From Lasiosphaeris hirsuta (lineage: Eukaryota; Ascomycota; Sordariomycetes; Sordariales; Lasiosphaeriaceae): 64,000 nt of DNA. Position 1 is the stretch's first letter, and every line of letters begins with the position of its first letter. The position numbers and the translations under genes are program-made. Of the stretch, positions 36,451 to 48,948 are shown piece by piece. The notes under the pieces were generated by a model. That model was not told the DNA's origin and made no database searches. It worked only from the letters and a program-made list of their open reading frames with translations. Location of the stretch: contig JAUKUA010000005.1 in NCBI GenBank assembly GCA_030549175.1, positions 2,418,001-2,482,000 on the forward strand, in the 5' to 3' direction.

Positions 36451-39016
36451 TCACTGCTTCTCCTCGGTCAACTCCTTGGCTACTCCCCTCGCAATCCAGT
36501 CTGCCACCGCCATCGTCGTCACCATCGGATTCACCCCGCTCGCGCTAGGGAAAACGCTCGCATCGGCAACAAACAGACCCTCAGTGCCCCAGACCTTGCC
36601 CCACGAGTCCACTACACCGCCGCCGGCGTGGCTACTCATTCGACAGCTCCCCATCTGGTGGGCCGACGTGTACGGCGCATACGGCGGGCTGTTCCCTACA
36701 GCACGGACGGTAGCAAGCCATGCAGTGAACGCAGGATCGGTGATACCCGCGTCCAACTTCTCCTCGGCGGAGGGAGGCGGGCGGATGAAGGGCTCAATGC
36801 CAGGGAGGAAGGCGTGGATCTCGGTGGCGCCCGTGACATATAGCATCTTGGCGATGCCGAGAACGCCCTCGAGGACGTGGGCCGCGTCAAAGGGAGAGAT
36901 GGTGTAGTCGACCTGCGGCTTGCCTGTGGTGGGGTCGGGGAACACCCGGCCCGTGTCGCGGTCGCGGGCGAGCGAGATGAAGCCGGCGAGGTGGCGGAAG
37001 CGGAGAACGGAGAGCTTATAGTCGAATCCGCTGCGCCACGGGTATTGAGTGAGGAAGGCAAAGGGCTGGGATGCGTTAGAGCTGTTTGCAAAATTGTAGG
37101 ATGGGCGGGGGTCATACTAGCATGCAGGTTGCTTCGAGCTTTGCCCCGTGGCCGTTGCCGTCGAGGTTATCGAAGTTGGTGCACACGCTCGTGATGATAC
37201 CGCCTGTGTTCCAGTCAGTGTTTGCTTGGGGGGTTTGGGAGGAGGCACCACAATGTTCCCTCATGGGGCCACATACCTTCCCAGGGCTTCATGTCTTCCT
37301 CGTAGAAGCCTCCCACGAAGTTTACCGGGTGGAGGTGCAGATTGCGGCCAATATGTGGATTCTGTTCAGGACTGTTAGACATGGTAACTCCAGCGCCTTG
37401 TCACCAGGGACACTTACCGTCAAGCCACTCCTCATCAGTACGAGAGGGCTGTTTAGAGTCCCAGACGAAACGACCACCTTCTTCGCTCGAATGATGACCT
37501 CGCGGGTTGTTCTATCTGCGATAGGGCTGGCTACTCCTCCAGAGGCGTCCCTGGACGCCCAGGTTCCCCGGACGCCGATCGCTCGCTTCTCCCCGGATGA
37601 GGAATCATCCCACAGAACCCGATCGACAGTAAAGCCCTCAATAAACTTGGCCCCCTTCTGAGCCGCTGCTGGCAGCCTGATGGACTGCCCAGTCAGTTTC
37701 CCCCGCTCGGTTTTTTGGTTCCCGCAAAAGGGGATCGGGAGAATACTCACCAGCTGACGGCCGGCCCCTGCTTCTCCGCACTCCCGCACCCCAGATGGCA
37801 ATGACCACACCAATGCTCCTTCCCACCACTGTTTTGCGGACATACCTCAGCAGGCCATCCGAGCTTCCTTGCCCCCTCGAGCAAAATCCTACCCCGGTGT
37901 GTCTGCTTCACCTTCTCCCCGCTTACAACCCCCATAAACTCGCACACGCGGTCCAGGCTCGCCTGAAACTCGCCCGTCTCAAAGAAGGGCAGTCCGCACT
38001 CCTGCGCCCACTCGCGGCGGACAAAACCTTGGGTCTGCAAGCTGACGCTCCAGTTGACAGTCCCACCACCGCCCCAGCACGAGCCCGAGACGGTGGTGAT
38101 CGACCCGTCGACGCTGTTGATGACCCCGTTGTTCTCAAACAGGTGGTACGACCCCTGATCCTGCGACATGGGCAGCTGAGCGGGAGGGAAGTGGTACCCC
38201 TTGTCAACGACTAGAACTCGGTGCCCGGCGTCGGCCAGGACCTTGGCAGACACGCCGCCACCGCAGCCGGAGCCGATGACGATAACATCGGTTTCGATCT
38301 CGGCTGGTTCGTCAGCTGACGGGAACTGCATAAAGTCATACCCAAACACTGGCGGGGTGGGTTTCCAGCCGGGCGGCACCGCGGGGAATCCTAGGAGCTG
38401 TCCCAGAAGGGGATCTGTATTTAGCCAGATGGCCTTGGCTAGAGTAGTGAAGGTCTTGAAGAGGAGGCGCGGAGTACCGAACCACGAGGCACTCCAGGCC
38501 TGGAGGACAGCCTCGCGAGCAGCCAGGGGCCGATCGTGAATGGGGGTGATGGAGCCTGTCAAGAGAAGGCTGCCAGGTCGAGTGCTATGGGAGATATTAG
38601 AGGCACGTGCGGGAGTGTAGTAACTGTAAACAAGATACTTACGACAATGCGTAAAGGGCCGTTCCTAGGGGCTTCAGACTTTCCCCTGGGACACTGCCGA
38701 GTGTCCTCCGGACCGCATCCTTAAACCCCGGTCGGGCCGTTGCCCGGTCTTCAAGATAGGCCTTGATGAGGTCGGTTGAGGGCGGCTCGGCCGCATTTGG
38801 CTGAGCTCGGGCAGCTGATTCCTCAAACTCTCCGTCGGCAATGCCCCGTTGGGCCATGTCATCTGCGACCCTGGAATTTGCCGTGATGGACGGGATGACA
38901 GCGTCAAGCAGAGCCATCAACACCGTCCATTGCGTCTCATCTAAAAAAACCCCAGGCGGGGGCGCTGGGAGCCCGGGGAGTGTGGGACCAGTTTTGGCCG
39001 CTGTTGAATGAGACAT
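36451..39016 (-). CDS. Long-chain fatty alcohol oxidase (GMC oxidoreductase)
   Basis: FAD enzyme oxidising long-chain alcohols to aldehydes in alkane and fatty-alcohol breakdown or omega-oxidation. Exons 39016-38643, 38584-37751, 37676-37418, 37361-37277, 37203-37118 and 37065-36451 (minus); 750 residues, normal for FAO. Every splice keeps frame and family sequence (ALYALS|TRPGSLLLTG, AVSW|LPAAAQ, SGLT|NPHIGRNLHLHP, KPWEG|GIITSVC, EATCML|PFAFLTQYPW). The ADP-binding motif is VIVIGSGCGGG (about residues 225-235). Other features are the FAO segment GSCWGGGGTVNWS, the Cys-rich HWCGHCHLGCGS and the C-terminal GMC block HQMGSCRM (about 680) with FVADASVFPSASGVNP. No C-terminal SKL-type peroxisome signal (it ends ELTEEKQ). 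The gene is divergent from the ELO elongase. Confidence 0.93.
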
Positions 39017-41160
39017 TTCGAGTGTGACACCCCAGTGTTTACGTGCTTCAAGTTGTTTGATTCAGGGCGCACAAGGTTTTTGTACTCGGTGCATCGCCCA
39101 ACATCAATAAATTAGAGAAGATTTGGTGTTGTGATGCCTTTTGGACATCAAAACAATATACGATGCGATCATAAGAACACTGGGCAAGTCGATGAGCTGA
39201 GTGTCCTTTGGTGAGCCTTAGCTTATGATGTCTGTTACGAGCCCGCGACGTGGTCCCCCGCCTTCGTTCAAGACTGGCGTGACAACGGGCGCAATGAAAT
39301 GTCCGTGCTACAAGCTAAGCCTCAGACCCTGGCATAATTCGCACCTCATGAAGAACGCGGTCAGCAGCAGTGAGGCTCTATGATATCATCAGCATCACCT
39401 CGCTATCTTATATAAGAACACGGATGTGGTCAGATTTATCGCATGAAGACGATCCGCCTCGGACCGGACCGTCGAGCGTCGGAGTCGCTTAAGTCACCTT
39501 GGGCGGCACAGCGCTGTGTGCGACGCCGTGCTGTGGCAGCAACCTTGAATGATGCTTTGGGGTCTTGTTGGGGTCCTTCCAGAACAAAACTGCCAAGACG
39601 ATCGTGCCCGCAGTAGAATATGCATGACAAGGGTCCGGGGAAGCGGGACGCCAGGGATGCCAAGCTTTGGGGCGAGTCTTCGCATAACCTGTTGGGGATT
39701 TGTGGATAGAAAACTAGCCTTTTCACAATTGTTGAATCGAGTCGGCGAATAGGCGGCTGGGCAGCTTCCTACAACGACCCGCCGTCGGTTTGTCCGCTGC
39801 CATAGCCTCGGGATCTCTGGAACCGATCTTGAAGTGAGTGGAAACAAGCTTAAACCTTCCGCCAACCTTTTGACATCTGATATTTCCTCCAGCAAAGCGA
39901 TAGAAAATCGCAGCGGGATACTCCTTGTTGCTTTGAACTCCGAAGATTTTGCCAGCACTGCGTTGCCGCGTCAGGGCTGCCACACCGAGCCGTAGCAGCA
40001 GCACCAGTCCAATCGGGGGACATCGGCACTCTGCTCAGCGGTGCATAGCACACAATGGGACGGCTGGAGGCCAAGTGCCGAAAGGGTCTAAAGGGATGAA
40101 AAGGCGGGGGACTAACAAACTTGGCCAGTGCCAGTGGTGAGACAAACCTCTAGCAATCCCCGCCTGCTTGCATCGCAACAAATTCCAACCACGGAATGAC
40201 AACGGAGCTCCAGTGCCCTGAAAAATCCCGTTGGCCGCGGCCTGCATTCTGCTGTCCCAGCCTTCAGGTCGGCAAACCCCCGTGGATTCCGCCCTCAGCT
40301 GCCTGCTGGGGATGATATCGCGCGTGAGACCCTGATGGTCGTCGAGTTGAGCCAATTGCAGGACTCCTGAACTTCCCCTAGGGTTCCTGGGGTCCCCGGG
40401 GCCCGGGGCCTCGGCATCCCTGTGGTGTCGTTATGGGTCACTTGATGGCCCGCTTGCCTTACCGCCATCATGGATGGACGCTAGGATGGCAGTCACATGG
40501 GAAAGGCTGGCTTGGTGAGGATGAAGGGCTCGATCGATTTCTTCGCCAGCTGTTTTCCCAGACCCACGATGTCCACGATGAGTAATGCATCCCGGCTACT
40601 GCTCGTATCCAACGGCAAAGGCAAGCCAAGCGTCGAATACCAGCAAGTGCTGGAGAAGACCGTGCAGTCCTTATTCAGCGCTCCAACAATACTTCATGGC
40701 ATTTTATGCAAATGGGCGACTGTGAGTATGCGTGGGTAGGGTGGTGAGTCGTGGGTGATTTTGCTCTGCTTTTTTCTGCGATTTTGCGATATATGAACTT
40801 CGTCTAGACAAGAGTTGCCATTCTCTTTTGCTTGTCATCTACGCTAAGCGCTCCCTCCGCTGTCCTAATCGTTTTGCCTTTTCGGGCCCTGCCCCTGCTC
40901 TTTCCCGCCGTACGCCACCTGCGTACCTGCTTGCCGAGGCGTGTGCCCACCCCTTACACCCCTGGCTTGTGTGACGCGCAGATTGGCCGATCTTGAAAAG
41001 CGTTGGGAATTCAATCATTGAGGGGGCTTTCAAACAAAAAGTAAAAGGCGGATCGCCCGTCCACCACTCGGTTCCTCTCTGCCCCAAGAGACTTCAAAGA
41101 CTCCCACAACAACCCAATTGAGCTGTCCGTATCTGCAGGAAGCTTACACAATCAGCAAAA
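39017..41160. other. Divergent promoter region between FAO and ELO genes
   Basis: About 2.1 kb separating the starts of two lipid-metabolism genes. A TATATAAG-like box lies near 39410 with no obvious gene attached. Short ORFs show no coding character. Confidence 0.5.
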
Positions 41161-42534
41161 ATGGCCTTCAATGCGCCAGTTTTCCTGGCTTTGCCCCAGA
41201 GCTCTCTCTTCACCTTCCCCCCAAACAGCAATCCTACTTTTATCGCCCCGCCCCCCACAGGGTCGAATGCCTTTGCTCCGCCTTTCGATATCCCGAACCA
41301 CGTCTACCAGGCCGTGCTCGATCCCAAGGTCCCTCTCACAATCGCTGCCGTCTACACCGTCACGGCCAAGCTCCTGAATGCCTACAATAGGTCGACGGGC
41401 AAGAAGCCCTGGGCCGTGAGCAAGACCACCACCTTCCGCTGGCTGGTAGTCTTGCACAACATCCTCCTCGCCGTCTACTCGGCTTGGACATGGTGGGGTA
41501 TGTTCGGTGCTCTGCGCCGCAGCATGGTGAGCCCCCTTGGCCCTTCCGGCCTCTCGGGATTCGTCGACTCAGTCTGCTATCTCAACGGCCCTGGTGGCCT
41601 TGGCAACGCTGTCTTTTACAGCGAGGACGCCAACGCTTGGATCTCGCACTCTTCTGAAGTCGTCTTGACAAGCGATGGCGCCCCGAGCCCCCACGACATG
41701 GGCCGCATCTGGAACGAGGGACTGGCTTTCTACGGCTGGCTCTTCTACCTCAGCAAGTTCTACGAGGTCATTGACACCCTCATCATCCTTGCCAAGGGCA
41801 GACTCGGATCGACCCTGCAGACATATCATCACGCCGGCGCCATGATGTGCATGTGGGCTGGTATGCGCTACAACTCGGCTCCCATCTGGATGTTTGTCTT
41901 CTTCAACTCCGGGATCCACGCCATGATGGTAAGTTCTCCGCTCTGTGTCCCTTTTTGGTGGAACCTAAACTAACTAAATTGCTAGTACACATACTACACC
42001 GTCACGTCTTTCAATGTACGCGTGCCCATGTTCATCAAGCGCACGTTGACTTCGCTCCAGATCACGCAGTTCATTGTCGGCGCTTCGTACGCCATGTTGC
42101 ACTCTTTCGTCAACTACACCATCCCCGTCGCCTCCGCGACTCAGGATGAGAACCCCACCGCCTCTGCCGCTGCCGTCAACAACTCCGCGTCTGCAGGCGT
42201 CATTGACATGATCAAGGGCTCCTATACCCAGCAGTCGATGCCCTGCATCACCACCACCGGTGCGACTTTCGCCGTCTGGCTCAACGTGTTCTACCTGGCG
42301 CCCTTGACCTACCTCTTTGGCAGCTTTTTCGTTCAAAGCTACCTCCGTCGCAGTAATGCGGGGGCCAAGTCTGCTGCCAAGGCCGGAAAGGAAGCCGCGA
42401 GCCGCCGCCTGAGCAATAACGTTGCGCTGGCTGAGAAGGCTGGTTGGGAAGCTGCTCGCAACGTCGAGCGCGAGGTGTACGGCAAGGACAACGAGGAGGC
42501 GATCGAGGATGAGAAGAACACTAATGGTCGGTAA
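41161..42534 (+). CDS. ELO-family fatty acid elongase (QxxHH-type)
   Basis: Membrane condensing enzyme of the ER that adds malonyl-CoA carbon to fatty acyl-CoA. Exons 41161-41928 and 41986-42534; a 57-base intron with CTAAC-type branch point (ACTAACTAAATTGCTAG); 438 residues, longer than the usual 270-350. ELO signatures: FYGWLFYLSKFYEVIDT, TLIILAKGR, the histidine box LQTYHHAG and, across the splice, FFNSGIHAMM|YTYYTVTSF. About seven membrane segments. The box reads Q-T-Y-H-H rather than H-x-x-H-H; the Gln form is associated with polyunsaturated-type elongases. The C-terminal tail is Ala/Lys/Glu-rich and hydrophilic. Substrate is an inference only. The FAO gene is divergent upstream. Confidence 0.93.
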
Positions 42535-44580
42535 AATAGCCGGGCGCTTCGCAGCCGCCAATAAATGGCTATCGAGACACTAAGGAGATGCAAAGAAAAA
42601 GAATACGTTACAAAAAGAGTTACTGAGAGTAGACTGAGAACAGGAAGGGTTTATCGAGAAACTCTAGCCAGGGGGACGAAAGCGAAAGCTACATTCATGA
42701 AGTCAAATATTTGGCTGGGCAGTATGGTTAATGTCTGTAATGTTAAACACAAAAGTGATGAACGATGGACAGCGAATAAGGGGTAGGCATAGCATGGCAA
42801 GGCAAATAAATCATTAGCGTGGCATGGCGAGGGTCACGGTGAGCGTATTCTAGATTTGGATAGGAAAAAAAAAGATGAATATTCACACTTAAACTGGATC
42901 CTGTCATTTGGTGCTGTCTAATCGGAGATAAAGTCAGGTAATGTCGTTGAAAAAGCGTCAAGCTTCGGAAAGGGGCTTGGCCACGAGCTTGATTTCAGGG
43001 GTCTTTTCAGGTTGGCCGTTGACTGGGCCCTCCTTTGTCAGCCGGGGTGACAAGAAGAAAAGCCAATGTTGATTGTGTGCATTGGATGGAGCTTCCGTAA
43101 GGAAATCCCGTATCTCATGCCTGAATTTGCATGTGAAATATTGGGGAGATCCGGGCGGTGCAACTCAAGATTGAACAGGCATAGAACCTAGGGAAGAGGC
43201 TTCACGAACGTACGACCTAGGTTTGTGGGAAAATATTTGGTGGAGGATCCCCCAATGATATACCCCTACCCCAGGCCATTACCTTTGGGGTGTGGTTGCG
43301 ACGGAAACCACCTCGCCGATACTCAGGGGGGCAGGCAGACTCAGGGGAGGCCTTAGGGGAGGCCTCAGGAGAGCATTGGAGAGAAAGAACAAGTTTCAAC
43401 GTGCTTCAACAAATTTGAAGTCACACATCCCCTTCTTACTCACCCCTTTATTCACAGACAGAAGCTTTGGTTTATCATGTTTGGATTAAATGTGTAAAAG
43501 ACCTATACCCATATCCTATCCGATAGCTACCGTAGCCCATAAACCCGATTCCATCCCAACCTAAGGACCTGTCGCAACCATCTAACCCACCAGCCTCATA
43601 CCAGAAGCCCACAACCCTAAAGCCTAGCCTAACACCTCTGGCTGACTCCACCCAACCACAAACTCAACACAAAAGCAACACAACGCCTTGACCAAATGCC
43701 TCATGGGTACAGCCACATCCGATCATGATATTGATCCGCGAATCGTCCTATCGCAACTAGCTACATGCACACCAAGATCCCCTCCTGCAGCGTAGTCTGT
43801 TGCCAAGACCCCTTCCCTGGAGACAGCCGTAAATAATCCCTTTTTTATGTAATATGGCGGTAGACCAACGCGCCTCCCAAAATCCACGACTAAATCAGGC
43901 AACGCCAACCAAGGCTTGTCGATGTTGGGATAATGACAGAGTCAAAAACCAGTGCCGTTCATCGCAAATCAAAAGGCATCGGTAACCGTGCAACGCTTTG
44001 CTATCACCCCAACAAGCAATCAAAACGTGCGCCTTTGTGCTTTCGCAAACAAGTAGTCTGGACGAAATCTGAAAGTGCGAGAAAAAAATCGTCGACGTGA
44101 ATAGCAGTGATGAAGTGGCCTGGATTCTCGGCTATGGCCGACGTTTCCGCCCATGTGCATTTACCTCTCGCTGAAGTACCAAAAGGTACATGATGTCGTT
44201 GGACGCGCAACTGGGGTATAATGGCCCCATGTAAACATGGCTCAATCGGTAGGAAAAATAAAAAGGCTAGACCAAGCTCTTGAAGAGCTGAATGTCCGGC
44301 CAAGTATCGGGTCAGGGGGTTCTTCCCTAAAATCTATGGTGTCGGTTGTCGCTCGTCGTCTAAATTCTTTGCGCGAAAACCCATGTAGACATACTGCCCC
44401 TCTCTAGGCTTGAGAGAACATTTTCTCTTTCTTCGGCCGTCTCGGGTCATTATCAGTCATTGCCACCGGCTGATGACTGTCGTTACGGGACACCATGCAG
44501 TCGACATTATGGAGAGTACGTGGGGGGGGGGGTGTGCATAAGCGAACAATGTTGTTTCTGTCAGATCAAGATATGGTCTT
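42535..44580. other. Intergenic between convergent genes
   Basis: 3' flanks of the elongase gene (+) and FYVE gene (-), about 2 kb. A short direct repeat of AGGGGAGGCCT type lies at 43343-43366. From about 43495 to 43700 the + strand is strongly C/A-rich. No gene supported. Confidence 0.5.
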
Positions 44581-45546
44581 TCAGAAAGTGCTCCAGTTCC
44601 AGTCTCGGGGGACGCTGAGTGCGACATCGGGGGCATTGGGCAGCCGATGGCTAGCGACAGATGCGGGTGAGGCAACAATAGGACTTGTTGGGGTATCAGC
44701 AAGGGCGCCGTCCGACGAGGTGAGACTAGAGGATTGGCTGTTCGTGCGCGTGCGCCACTCCTTGAACTGGGAATAGCAGTGCGCGCAAGCGCGACTGTTG
44801 ATGCCGCGGGGGTTGTAGTTGGCGTCCTGGTCCAGGGGGATCTCGAAATTACTGTGGGTGTCGCAGAAAATGTTTCCGCATTTGCGACAGTGGTGCCGGC
44901 GCGTGAAGTAGCTGAAGTAGCGCTTGCATGTTGCGTGGTCGCACACAGCCGACTCTTCATCAGCCTGCAGCAAATTGCGAGGTTAGTTGTCTGGACTGGC
45001 TGTCACAGTGGTTATCTTATCGGGAAAACATACCTTCCAGTGCCTGCGAGTGGGCGTTCCCGTGGGCTTGGGGAAACGGTCAAGATTCCACTTGCCGTCG
45101 ACACACTTGCCGCTGTCACCTGTCGATCTCCTGCTCAGGCGCCCCAGGGCACTCAGTCCGCCGAGGCTGATGAAGCTGCTGTTGGGTCGCAGCGTCCGCT
45201 CCTCGGATTCGTCCTCGCCCTCGCCCTTGGGCCGGGGCGGCGGGGCCTTGGACGGGAACTGGGTCGGGCGCAGCACGGCAGGCATGTAGAGCGGGCGGAT
45301 GGGGCGGCCCAGGTAGTTCTTGGGGGAGGTAGGCGAGGCATTGCCCGAGGTGCTGAGGGGGGAGATCTGCTGGGTGGTGGTGGTGGTGGTGTACTGGGCG
45401 CTGGCTGCGGGCGGCGCGTACGGAGTCGGAATGGGGGCTTGGGGAAATGTCGGCTGCTGCTGCAGCTGGTGGATCTGTGCCGATTGTTGCTGGGTGAAGA
45501 ACTGCTGCTGGTCCGGCAGCCGGGGCATTATGAAGTCGGTCGCCAT
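44581..45546 (-). CDS. FYVE zinc-finger protein
   Basis: Predicted phosphatidylinositol-3-phosphate binder of endosomal or vacuolar membranes. Exons 45546-45034 and 44964-44581 (minus); a 69-base intron (GTATGT to TGCAG) in phase 0; 298 residues. The FYVE domain (about residues 169-235) shows WKAD (the WxxD motif, formed across the splice), CDHATCKRYFSYF, RRHHCRKCGNIFC and SRACAHC (RAC in place of the usual RVC), so all eight zinc Cys are present. The N-terminal 165 residues are Gln/Pro/Thr-rich and disordered, with PKNYLGRPIRPLYMPAVLRP as a conserved-looking segment. The start MATDFIMPRLP is the first good ATG, but the frame stays open upstream to 45972, so a longer N-terminus cannot be excluded. 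No other domain seen. Confidence 0.85.
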
Positions 45547-48240
45547 GACGAAAGGGTGGAATTGATCAACTGTGTCGCTCTGTGGCCGGGCCCGATCTCG
45601 CAGGGCCGAAGGTGCACCACGATGTGTGGGCTGGGCGAGCAGTGGGAGCGCAGTGGGAGCGCAGTGGGGGTCAGTCAGTCTAAGAGAGTGCGCGCGGTGC
45701 GAAAGAGCGAGAGACCGTTGCGTCCAAGCCCTAGGAACCGCCACGTTCGCGGGGGTCTTGGGCCTTGAGCTGGTTCCGGCGGTCTCTTGGTTTTGTTGTC
45801 TTGTCTGAGTCGCCAAAACTAGGCGAAGGTCGGGCTGCAGAGGAGAGAGAGGCGGACCTGGTTGCAGTTGCGGTTGCAACGGGGAGAGAGGATGGGGAGA
45901 AGGGCCTCCTAAGCTTTCGACCAGGACAGCGAAAGTCACAGGCGGCGAAGCGGCGAGGATCCCACTCGGCAATTAGCGGGCGAGCAGAGAGCGCAAAGCG
46001 TGTAGGGGTCGGGTGGGCACTCGAGACGGAGACTCGAGGCACAGGCACAGAAGCTCGGGAGCACAGACAAAGTGGCACACGAGCCGGAGGAGGAGGAGCG
46101 GGCGGCGGTAGACTAAGAGCGTTCTGAGTTAGAGCTCGAGCGAGGGGCGCCGTCAAAGGTGAGCCAAAGTGAGCCAAAGTGAGCCGTCCGAGGGCACGCG
46201 AGCGCCTTGGCGTTGAATCAATGTTCTTGCTCTTACTCTCCCGCGGCCCGCTGCTTATGTACTTGTGTGCTTGTGCTGAGGCGCGGCGGAGCGGGTGCTG
46301 TTGCGGCTGCGACTTTGTAGACTTCCGCGACTGCGGGTGCAGACAAAGGTTAGGCTAGACAGTGTTGAGGTTGGCCCAGATTTGATTTCGCGCTATCGCG
46401 GTTAGGTGGGAAGGTAGAGGACACGAGGGCTCGAAGCAGGACAGGCTCAACATGTACGTCAGGTAGGTTTGTTATCATTCTTTATTATTACGGGTGGGAA
46501 CCTAAATAAGGACCGACCACGTTGATGGGGAGCAGACAGCCGCTCTGCAGGGAATGCGAGTCGAGGTCCCGGGCGAAGCAGCAGATGGGGGGAGGGGGGG
46601 GGCTCCAGAGATGGCCTGCTTGAGCACCAGATGTTCCGCCCAGGCAAAGAGCGGTGGAGCAGGCCAGCGTCCAGCGTCGGGACTCAGGACTCGGGACAAC
46701 GGCGCGATGATGGAAAGGAACCTTGGAAGGCACATCCGGTTCGGCGAACCCTGTACGGATATATCATCTACGAATACACACACATCCTCACATTCAGGCC
46801 GGCCACATCTCGATACTGGGGCCATTGCGAACCGGCTTGCGAGGGCCCAAACTGCTGGATCTGGTGCATCTGACGCATCTCATCGCATCTTCCATCATCT
46901 GGCGGCCGTATCCCCACGGAATGACGCTTCCATCTCGCGGTTGTCTCCTTATCGCCCCCGGGTCATCGATCCTCAACGTCTGCTGATAAGAGGTGACAGG
47001 TGCGACAGAGACGCGGCTCGCGAGTGCCAGTGATGACATTCCGTGCATGGGCGATTGGACGATTGGCAGATTGGCTGCCGAGCCTGCGGAAGAGGGGACG
47101 CTCAAGCATCCATGGGTCCATGGGTCCCGGGGTTCCATTCATTCGAGGGGACGGCCTGGGGGCTTAGGTTGAGCTCTGCTCCGTGCTCGGAAGCCGTTAC
47201 AGTTCCTTGGTACCCTGTACGCGTGCTCCAACACCGGGCAGCCAGCCAGGACCAGCACACTCCCTGTTGCATGAACACTCAACCCTTGCAACAAGAAGTC
47301 GAGACCCTCGGCTAATCGCCCAAGGGACTTCCAGCCCTCAGCGTCCGTGCCCTCTCGAGACTCGACTTAGATAGGACCCGGCCCATCTGGCAGGCCGACA
47401 GAGCGCAACCAGGACGCAACCAGAACGCAGCATCCCGTCGGCTCGTCTGCTTGCTGCGAAAGGAGAGCAAGCTTAAGTGATCGAGATGCCTACGGTCCTA
47501 AGCACACGTGTAGACAGTAACACAATTGGAGCTACGCATGTGCGACATGCGAGCTGTTCCCTTTGGAGCCAAAAAGGTTACTAACAGCCCACGATGCGCA
47601 CCAGGCCAGTACGAGCGGATTTATCTTATCGGTTACTGCATGGACACCTCAGGATGCAATGCATGCTAGTGGAAGAGCCGCCGCCCGCCTGTGACAGGCC
47701 GAGAGACCGCTGGCGACAGGCGGCAAGCTGCGAACCATGGCTAAGGTAGGCTACTAGGTACGTCTGGCAGCTAGCGCGGGCCACATGCACAGCGGGGAAG
47801 CTGTTTTGCCGACGTCCGTTCTGCCATGCTGGGCCGCCTCGTTGTGCTGCGTCAGCTGAACCACATCATCGACTGCTAGGCAGATAGATGCAAGAGCCGA
47901 CCTTGAAAATCGACGCAATCCACCAAACGACACCCTCACGAACCCAAGAGCTGACGATCCACACGAAGACACGCAGCCGCCCTTACCAAAACGAGACGAG
48001 CATAACTACCCTAAAAAGGCCGCTGCGTACCGGGGAAGCCCCCCCCGCATATCCGAACCACGAGTGGATTGGCGATATCCTACAGTCGGTCATCGACGGC
48101 GACAACAGAGCGCTACCCATCTTCGCTCACCGAAGAGACGTGCTCGCCGCCAACAGCTAGTTTGGTTGCAGACAGCTGGGCTTACGGTTTGCCCACGAAT
48201 CTCCCCATTGAAGGCGGTTGCAGAGCCCAGACCGCCCATC
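45547..48240. other. Intergenic / long leader between divergent FYVE and Ykt6 genes
   Basis: About 2.7 kb. The part next to the FYVE gene (45547-46200) is G-rich on the + strand and open in several minus-strand frames, likely leader. A 10-base tandem GAGCCAAAGT repeat lies at 46161-46185. The rest holds no supported gene. The last ~350 bases before 48241 are probably the Ykt6 promoter and leader. Confidence 0.5.
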
Positions 48241-48948
48241 ATGAAGGTCTACTATATTGGTGTATGTACGATCCATACCCGCCGCCGACGGGACATAACT
48301 AAGACTCCACTAGATCTTGAACAACACGAAGAAGCCGGCGGTAGCCCTGAGCAGCGTCTACGAGCTGAGCGAGTTTTCAAGGTTCACCCGGAGTGAATAT
48401 GGCAACTTTATGACCATGATCGGCAAGACGGTGGCGGAGCGGACCAAGCCGGGACAGAGACAGAGCGTCGAGGAGCAAGACTACGTGGTGCACTGCTATG
48501 CCCGCTCCGAAGGCATCGCCGGCGTCATCATCACCAAGGACTACCCAAACCTGGCGGCCCACAGCGTCCTGTCCAAGCTTCTAGACCAGTTCCTTGCCGA
48601 GAAGCCCCTCTCTACGATAGCTGACAAGACAACCGACAACTCAGTCCCCTTCCCTGTGCTGGATGAGGCCATCGTCACATACCAAGACCCCAACCAGGCC
48701 AACAGCATCGCCAAAATCCAGCAGGAGCTTGACGAGACCAAGATTGTCCTGCACAAGGCTATCGATAGCGTACGTTTCCTCCCTCCCGTCGAGCATGGTT
48801 TCGAGACATGTGCTGATCCAGTAAATAGGTTCTCCAACGTGGTGAGAAGCTCGACGATCTTGTCCAAAAGAGTTCGGATTTGAGCAGCCAGAGCAAGATG
48901 TTCTACAAGACGGCGAAGAAGCAGAATTCGTGCTGCATTGTCATGTGA
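48241..48948 (+). CDS. ykt6: SNARE Ykt6 (longin R-SNARE)
   Basis: R-SNARE working at Golgi, endosome, vacuole and autophagosome fusion; cycles on and off membranes through lipidation. Exons 48241-48261, 48314-48769 and 48829-48948; introns of 52 and 59 bases; 198 residues, the family length. The 21-base first exon (MKVYYIG) joins [10 protein letters not shown] to give the canonical longin start. The longin domain spans about 1-125 ([39 protein letters not shown]), and the SNARE helix about 133-190 with the zero-layer Arg in VLQRGEKL. The C-terminus is CCIVM: a palmitoylation Cys followed by a CaaX farnesylation box. Complete and intact. Confidence 0.97.

Noticed and set aside
44734..45768. 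344-codon plus-strand ORF
   Set aside because: Antisense to both FYVE exons and crosses its intron; no domain seen.
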